From contig JALOBX010000015.1 in the NCBI GenBank assembly GCA_023228065.1, forward strand, positions 1 through 8,220: a stretch of DNA of 8,220 bases, read 5' to 3'. Under the pieces are notes generated by a model, which was not told the DNA's origin, made no database searches, and was given only the letters and a program-made list of their open reading frames with translations. Position 1 is the first letter of the stretch; each line of letters begins with the position of its first letter. The DNA is from Candidatus Pacearchaeota archaeon (GTDB lineage: Archaea; Nanoarchaeota; Nanoarchaeia; Pacearchaeales; GW2011-AR1). Shown one piece after another: positions 5,258-8,220 of this stretch. The translations under genes were made by a program, and so were the position numbers.

Positions 5258-5294
5258 CCCACACAACCGAAAAGGTGTGTGGGTCTTTTCTTTT
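5258..5294 (+). terminator. Rho-independent terminator after the small plus-strand gene
   Basis: CCCACACAACC and GGTGTGTGGG form a stem of ten pairs with one bulged A around a GAAAA loop, followed by TCTTTTCTTTT. It begins 21 bases after the stop codon at 5236. It is the strongest terminator in the window. Confidence 0.9.
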
Positions 5295-5358
5295 AATAAT
5301 ATAATTATGTTGCGAAATCTTAAAGACATGCGTCTCATTCGCAAGTAAAATTACTCTT

Positions 5359-6135
5359 TTAACTTAATCTCAAATTTCTCAATACGTTATCAAGATTATC
5401 AGGGCTACCCTTTAGTTTTTTTATAGCAATATAAGAAAGTTCGTCAGGTCTAACTTGGTAATCAAATTGCACACCTACCTTTTTAAGTTCAATTTTAATT
5501 TCTTCAAGTGAATTCGTCGCAAATTTAGGCCCTTGCATAAGCAAAGTTCCACTTTCTCCAAGTAACCTATACCAACGCAAGACACTGTTTAAAAATAATC
5601 CACTATGTGCCTTGAAACGGTGAATTGGTAAATGCATCATTTCTAAGATCAAGTCGGCATGTCCGTTTTTATCTACCCAATCTTCCACTTTTTCAAATCC
5701 AGGATATTCCGTACCATCATTTCCCGTAAAACCGGTGGAAAAAACATTTGCCTCAATTACTTCATGGTTAATTAATTTGTCGCTCTGTTTTGCATTATCA
5801 TATCTAGCATCAGCCAAGGCAACTCCTACGGATTTTATAAATCTACGTTTACTCTCATTCAAATCTTTGAAAAGTTGTGAGCCAGGGCCACCCAATTCTA
5901 TTCCCACTAAATTCCCTAACTTTTCTTTATATTCTCCGTCGAGATAGTCTAATATTTTTTTGTACCCATCGGGTAATTCAAAAAGATTGTCATAAAATTT
6001 AACTGGCGAATCATATACAGCCCATCCAACTCGTCCCCCTTCCTTTTCTCGTTTAAGGGTTTTTACAGCAAGACCCCTTTGCTCTTTGATTTCTTTTCTA
6101 ATCCCAAAATCTATTCTAGGTTCTCCTTCATTCAT
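5359..6135 (-). CDS. Class I SAM-dependent methyltransferase-like protein
   Basis: This 258-residue protein has the strand order of a Rossmann-fold methyltransferase. The SAM-loop motif is VGIELGGPGSQL (residues 77-88). It is followed by SVGVALADAR (102-111), HEVIEANVFS (124-133), the post-motif strand ADLILEMM (160-167), LLGESGTLLMQGP (191-203) and a C-terminal hairpin VQFDYQVRPDELSYIAIKK. The acidic residue that normally follows strand 2 and binds the SAM ribose is not clear: VGVALADAR offers Asp109 only late. The substrate is therefore unknown and activity is not certain. The first 70 residues are an unassigned helical lead. It starts 10 bases after the stop of the 6146-6628 gene, with no Shine-Dalgarno site, so the two are very probably co-transcribed. 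No stem-loop terminator follows. Confidence 0.7.
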   Translation of the reverse strand: MNEGEPRIDFGIRKEIKEQRGLAVKTLKREKEGGRVGWAVYDSPVKFYDNLFELPDGYKKILDYLDGEYKEKLGNLVGIELGGPGSQLFKDLNESKRRFIKSVGVALADARYDNAKQSDKLINHEVIEANVFSTGFTGNDGTEYPGFEKVEDWVDKNGHADLILEMMHLPIHRFKAHSGLFLNSVLRWYRLLGESGTLLMQGPKFATNSLEEIKIELKKVGVQFDYQVRPDELSYIAIKKLKGSPDNLDNVLRNLRLS

Positions 6136-6145
6136 AATTTTTATT

Positions 6146-6628
6146 TTAACTCACTTCCCCCACCATCACCACATAATTCTTCCCATACTTTTTAGCGCAT
6201 TTTGGGCATGTGGTATACCACATATATGTTTTTTTGATTTCTTTTCCTTTGTTTTTTGCAAAATCGGCAAAATCTTTACACCATTTTCCTGTATCTTTGA
6301 AAGCCCCTTCGTAAACTTTACTCAAAAATTTACCAGTTAAAGTGACATTTTCTGCACCAGGAATTTCTCGGTCAACTGCAAGATACAAATCCATATTCCA
6401 CATGGAAGTATGGTCGGAAAGGCAAAGTCCGTCCTGCATCACAGAACCGGCGCTTTCAATTTTCTTAATCAGCTTCACTATCACACTGCCAAAATTTATC
6501 GGCATATAGAAAAAAGTAAAAACTTTATCCTTTATAAACTTCTTGTTGTTCCATTCAAATCCTTTGTCATCCCAAGGTGTCGGGTCAAATTTTGGACAAC
6601 ATATTTCTTCTTTTATTTGTTCATTCAT
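6146..6628 (-). CDS. Conserved uncharacterised cysteine-containing protein (often labelled 'hydrolase')
   Basis: The 160-residue sequence matches, from memory, a widespread family whose members begin C-P-K-F-D-P-x-P-W and end in a T-T-C-P-K-C-A-K-K-Y-G-x-N-Y-V-V segment. Databases commonly name it 'hydrolase' without biochemical support. Here the first motif is at residues 10-18 (CCPKFDPTP) and the second at 139-154, with Cys141 and Cys144 in a CxxC pair. Together with Cys10 and/or Cys11 these could bind a metal, which is inference. Other conserved stretches are KDKVFTFFYMPINFG, DLYLAVDREIPGAENVTLTG and FLSKVYEGAFKDTGKW. There is no signal peptide. It is the first gene of a likely two-gene operon with the methyltransferase-like gene (10-base gap), with a TATAAT box about 30 bases upstream and no Shine-Dalgarno site. 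Confidence 0.8.
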   Translation of the reverse strand: MNEQIKEEICCPKFDPTPWDDKGFEWNNKKFIKDKVFTFFYMPINFGSVIVKLIKKIESAGSVMQDGLCLSDHTSMWNMDLYLAVDREIPGAENVTLTGKFLSKVYEGAFKDTGKWCKDFADFAKNKGKEIKKTYMWYTTCPKCAKKYGKNYVVMVGEVS

Positions 6629-6658
6629 ATTTTTTGTTTAATTACTTTTAATACTTAA

Positions 6659-6664
6659 ATTATA
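6659..6664 (-). promoter_or_regulatory. -10 box for the 'hydrolase' - methyltransferase pair
   Basis: TATAAT on the minus strand (6664-6659) would start RNA near 6652, about 24 bases before the ATG at 6628. It follows directly after the purN terminator, so the pair is separately transcribed. No good -35 is seen. Confidence 0.5.
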
Positions 6665-6682
6665 CTCCTGAATTTAATAATT

Positions 6683-6716
6683 AAAAAGAGACGCGACCAT
6701 ATTATGTATCGCGTCT
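6683..6716 (-). terminator. Rho-independent terminator after purN
   Basis: On the minus strand AGACGCGA and TCGCGTCT pair perfectly (eight pairs, 12-base loop, 6716-6689), followed by a TTTTT run. It begins 11 bases after the purN stop at 6728. The stem is GC-rich compared with its surroundings. Confidence 0.85.
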
Positions 6717-6727
6717 TGTCTTATTCT

Positions 6728-7408
6728 TCAAAATAATACTACAGGTTTAGAGTTGGGTTCGAGGTTTTTTCCATTCAACACCCACTCCACATACCCAACC
6801 AAGCTGTCCGGATTTCTGCCATCCCAGTGAATTGCTCCGTTCACAACCTGATTTGTGAAATACGATTGAAATGCGTGTTCCACTTTATTCACCCGAGTGG
6901 CGATGCTTTCCGCTGTGTCATCAGGCAGAAGCTCCACTTTACATCGAAAGAACACTGGGCCACGATCGTATTGTTCGGTAACAAAATGCATACACACTTC
7001 CGAGTGTGTTATTTCGCCCCGTTTGAAAGCAGCCAAGACGGCTTCATGGACATGATGACCATACATCCCAGGCCCGCCAAACTTCGGAAGCGGACCCGGA
7101 TGGATGTTGATTGTCCGATCCGGGGGAAGCCCTTTGACAAGCTTCAACCAGCCGGATAAAGCGACGAAGTCAGCGTTCGTAAGGTTAACAATGAACTGAT
7201 AATCTTCGGCTGTCCATGGATTATCAAGATAGTAAAAAGGAACATTGAGTTTCTCCGCCCTTCTTGAAACACCACCACCGGCATGATTTGAGATCACACC
7301 AACAATATTCGCTTGCAAGACGCCGGACTTTGTCGCTTCAACAAGTTTTTGAAATCCTGATCCCCCACCTTCCTTATCACCAGACGCAAATACAAGCAGA
7401 TTTTTCAT
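6728..7408 (-). CDS. purN: PurN-like phosphoribosylglycinamide formyltransferase
   Basis: The 226-residue protein has a formyltransferase Rossmann domain. GAR transformylase moves a formyl group from 10-formyl-THF to GAR in purine synthesis. The catalytic triad matches E. coli Asn106-His108-Asp144: Asn101 and His103 in INIHPGPLPKFGG, and Asp148 in HFVTEQYDRGP. The opening LLVFASGDKEGGGSGFQKLV is the substrate-phosphate loop. Between His and Asp there are 45 residues instead of 36: GPGMYGHHVHEAVLAAFKRGE carries an insertion. The length exceeds the usual 190-215, with a C-terminal tail of about 20 residues. Other formyltransferases share the triad, so the substrate is likely but not certain. 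No other purine gene is visible. A strong Shine-Dalgarno site, a terminator and GC near 50% in sampled stretches set it apart from neighbours near 33%. Confidence 0.85.
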   Translation of the reverse strand: MKNLLVFASGDKEGGGSGFQKLVEATKSGVLQANIVGVISNHAGGGVSRRAEKLNVPFYYLDNPWTAEDYQFIVNLTNADFVALSGWLKLVKGLPPDRTINIHPGPLPKFGGPGMYGHHVHEAVLAAFKRGEITHSEVCMHFVTEQYDRGPVFFRCKVELLPDDTAESIATRVNKVEHAFQSYFTNQVVNGAIHWDGRNPDSLVGYVEWVLNGKNLEPNSKPVVLF

Positions 7409-7414
7409 TTGCTA

Positions 7415-7423
7415 ATCTCCCCT
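7415..7423 (-). promoter_or_regulatory. Shine-Dalgarno site of purN
   Basis: AGGGGAGAT on the minus strand. The GGGGAG core ends eight bases before the ATG at 7408. It is unusual here because most neighbours have none. No confident promoter was found in 7424-7542; that stretch has an AAAACGTTTT palindrome at 7435-7444 of unknown meaning. Confidence 0.75.
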
Positions 7424-7518
7424 AAATTGTTCAAAAAACGTTTTGTTCCAAATTTACTCTAACAAAAACAAACAATTAAGCAAATTAAAAAAGAACCCCT
7501 GAGTCCATCAGTTGATCA

Positions 7519-7535
7519 TGAAGTTAGAACCATTT
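7519..7535 (-). repeat. 3' box, copy 2 (after the second paralog)
   Basis: The minus strand reads AAATGGTTCTAACTTCA starting 7 bases after the TGA of the 7543-7878 gene. It differs from the box at the end of the DUF3850-like gene (8002-8019) by one substitution and one inserted base, and from copy 1 by two substitutions. Confidence 0.55.
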
Positions 7536-7542
7536 TATCAAA

Positions 7543-7878
7543 TCAATTTTCAGTCAGTCCATCTTTTAACAATCTGTTTCTAAGAGCATTGTAATGCGTA
7601 TAGTAAAAATCTTCTAACCCTCGGGCTAGGGCACATCGGAAAACAAGCTGTTCTTCAGGTATAAGTTTTTTTAACATTCTTTCCCAGGTCTCATGATTGG
7701 TCTCTGCATGTTTCAGATAAGATTCCATACGAGCCTCCAGAGCATCCGGTGTTTTGTCCATATACTCATTCACATATTCCAACACTCGTTCGCCAGTGTG
7801 TATTTCTTTAGTAAGAGGATCTGCTACCTCTCCTTCCTCATCACTGCCCTCAAAAGAAAAACTTGGTTCGTCGTTCAT
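7543..7878 (-). CDS. Conserved hypothetical protein, 111 residues, paralog B
   Basis: This is the second member of the pair with 4485-4820, of equal length and with no gaps in the alignment. The acidic start (FSFEGSDEEGEVAD) has diverged in detail but keeps its composition. The helical body keeps KEIHTGERVL, YMDKTPDALEARM, LKHAETNHETWERML, KLIPEEQLVF and GLEDFYYTHYNALRNRL. The stretches KLIPEEQLVF and FYYTHYNALR are identical in both proteins. Many nucleotide differences are silent, so both copies appear functional and constrained at protein level, not a recent copying artefact. The function is unknown; there are no catalytic or membrane features. It has the same extended -10 distance, nearly the same ATG-proximal leader and the same 3' box as paralog A. 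It lies upstream of purN on the same strand, 134 bases away. Confidence 0.85.
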   Translation of the reverse strand: MNDEPSFSFEGSDEEGEVADPLTKEIHTGERVLEYVNEYMDKTPDALEARMESYLKHAETNHETWERMLKKLIPEEQLVFRCALARGLEDFYYTHYNALRNRLLKDGLTEN

Positions 7879-7916
7879 ATTATTTATTAAAATTTAACTG
7901 ATAAAATGCTACATAA

Positions 7917-7925
7917 AGTATAACA
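7917..7925 (-). promoter_or_regulatory. Extended -10 promoter of paralog B
   Basis: TGTTATACT on the minus strand, with TATACT at 7922-7917. It begins 39 bases before the ATG, exactly as in paralog A although the flanking bases have diverged. The conserved distance supports it as functional. No -35 is recognisable. Confidence 0.55.
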
Positions 7926-8001
7926 AAATTCCAATATACAGGAAAGATATGAACCTTAATATTATTAATATATAACTTAGGAACAAGTTGGCTGTTTAGT
8001 G

Positions 8002-8019
8002 TGAAATTAGAACCTATTT
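8002..8019 (-). repeat. 3' box, copy 3 (overlapping the DUF3850-like stop codon)
   Basis: The minus strand reads AAATAGGTTCTAATTTCA; its AAATAG contains the last codon (AAA) and the TAG stop of the 8014-8220 gene. It is the same box as at 7519-7535 with one extra A and one C-to-T change. Confidence 0.45.
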
Positions 8020-8220
8020 GAGCGAAATTACTTGAATTCCCTTATTATCAATATCTTTTCGTGGCCAAAACATGGTAAGATCATCAATTTTCCATTTTCC
8101 AACATATCCGACATCTTTTTCTAATTTTCTACCCGTATATTCTTTGGTTTTGGGATCATATTCTCTAAGAATCAAAATGTCTCCTTCTTTAATATCAAAG
8201 TCATTAAGACGAAGTTCAAA
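8014..8220 (-). CDS. DUF3850-like (ASCH/PUA-superfamily) protein, C-terminal part (5' end beyond window)
   Basis: The minus strand is open from the right edge to TAG at 8016-8014, giving the last 68 residues. The order FELRLNDFDIKEGDIL, LREYDPKTKEYTGRKL, KDVGYVGKWK and a final GIQVISLK is that of DUF3850 proteins. These are small ASCH-superfamily domains whose members characteristically read F-E-L-R, then E-G-D-x-L-x-L-x-E, then P-K-T-x-x-Y-T-G-R, and end in a strand like G-x-Q-V-I-S. ASCH domains are related to PUA domains and are proposed to bind RNA; no function is shown for this member. It lies upstream of paralog B on the same strand, with 135 bases between, and shares the 3' box with both paralogs. 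The start codon and upstream signals are not in the window. Confidence 0.75.
   Translation of the reverse strand, partial: FELRLNDFDIKEGDILILREYDPKTKEYTGRKLEKDVGYVGKWKIDDLTMFWPRKDIDNKGIQVISLK

Noticed and set aside
5039..5344. 101-codon minus-strand frame opposite the small plus-strand gene
   Set aside because: It would read through the terminator stem of the plus-strand gene and has no Shine-Dalgarno site or promoter; the plus-strand gene has complete signals.
6827..7159. 110-codon plus-strand frame opposite purN
   Set aside because: It lies wholly inside a gene with intact catalytic residues, and its translation shows no family features.
7490..7520. Terminator after paralog B (CTGA/TCAG stem before a T-run on the minus strand)
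   Set aside because: The stem is only four pairs with a mismatch-rich extension, too weak to call.
4461..8019. Integron cassette array: same-orientation genes each followed by a GTTCYAAY-containing box
   Set aside because: No RYYYAAC/GTTRRRY pair with an imperfect hairpin is present, no integrase is in the window, and the genes have their own promoters. Only the 3'-end placement fits.
1..8220. Recoded UGA (glycine) as in Gracilibacteria/SR1
   Set aside because: UGA ends both paralogs at the same position and ends purN just before its terminator, so it acts as a stop.

Overview
The window looks like a chromosomal stretch from an AT-rich bacterium with a small, lightly annotated gene set, most plausibly a member of the Candidate Phyla Radiation (Patescibacteria, Parcubacteria-like). 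This is an inference from style: compact genes on mostly one strand, many uncharacterised short proteins, few Shine-Dalgarno sites, many start codons only a few bases to about 35 bases downstream of a TATAAT-like box, and a signal-peptide surface protein. Several genes end in TGA at positions where family length and sequence end, so the standard bacterial code applies, not the UGA-glycine code of Gracilibacteria/SR1.

Region 1 (1-2895, minus strand) holds a likely four-gene operon read right to left: a three-segment membrane protein with a possible PH-like middle, a HAD phosphatase, RadC and a 95-residue unknown. Beyond it is the start of a secreted protein with its own promoter. A divergent promoter region (2783-2895) separates this block from a bacteriohemerythrin on the plus strand. 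Region 2 (2896-4415) has the hemerythrin, a convergent stand-alone AroQ-type chorismate mutase, a doubtful 33-residue ORF and a Nudix-like protein. The mutase and the Nudix gene each have a -10 box placed so that the mRNA would be leaderless or nearly so.

Region 3 (4455-8220) is the unusual part. Two paralogous 111-residue proteins of unknown function (79 of 111 residues identical, no gaps) lie in the same orientation about 2.7 kb apart. The duplication includes about 30 bp upstream, an extended -10 promoter 39 bp from each start codon, and a 3' box. The same 3' box sits at the end of a third gene, a DUF3850-like protein cut by the window end. Between the paralogs are a small plus-strand gene with a complete set of expression signals (17-bp palindrome, TTGACA promoter, strong Shine-Dalgarno, terminator), a methyltransferase-like gene in tandem with a conserved cysteine-containing protein often labelled 'hydrolase', and a PurN-like formyltransferase. 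The small gene (about 45% GC) and purN (about 50% GC in sampled stretches) are clearly richer in GC than a sampled neighbour (about 33%). Both have strong Shine-Dalgarno sites and strong terminators, which most neighbours lack, so they may have been acquired.

No complete, recognisable new defence or mobile system can be shown. The best lead is the duplicated module with conserved 5' and 3' borders around an interior containing the two compositionally distinct genes.
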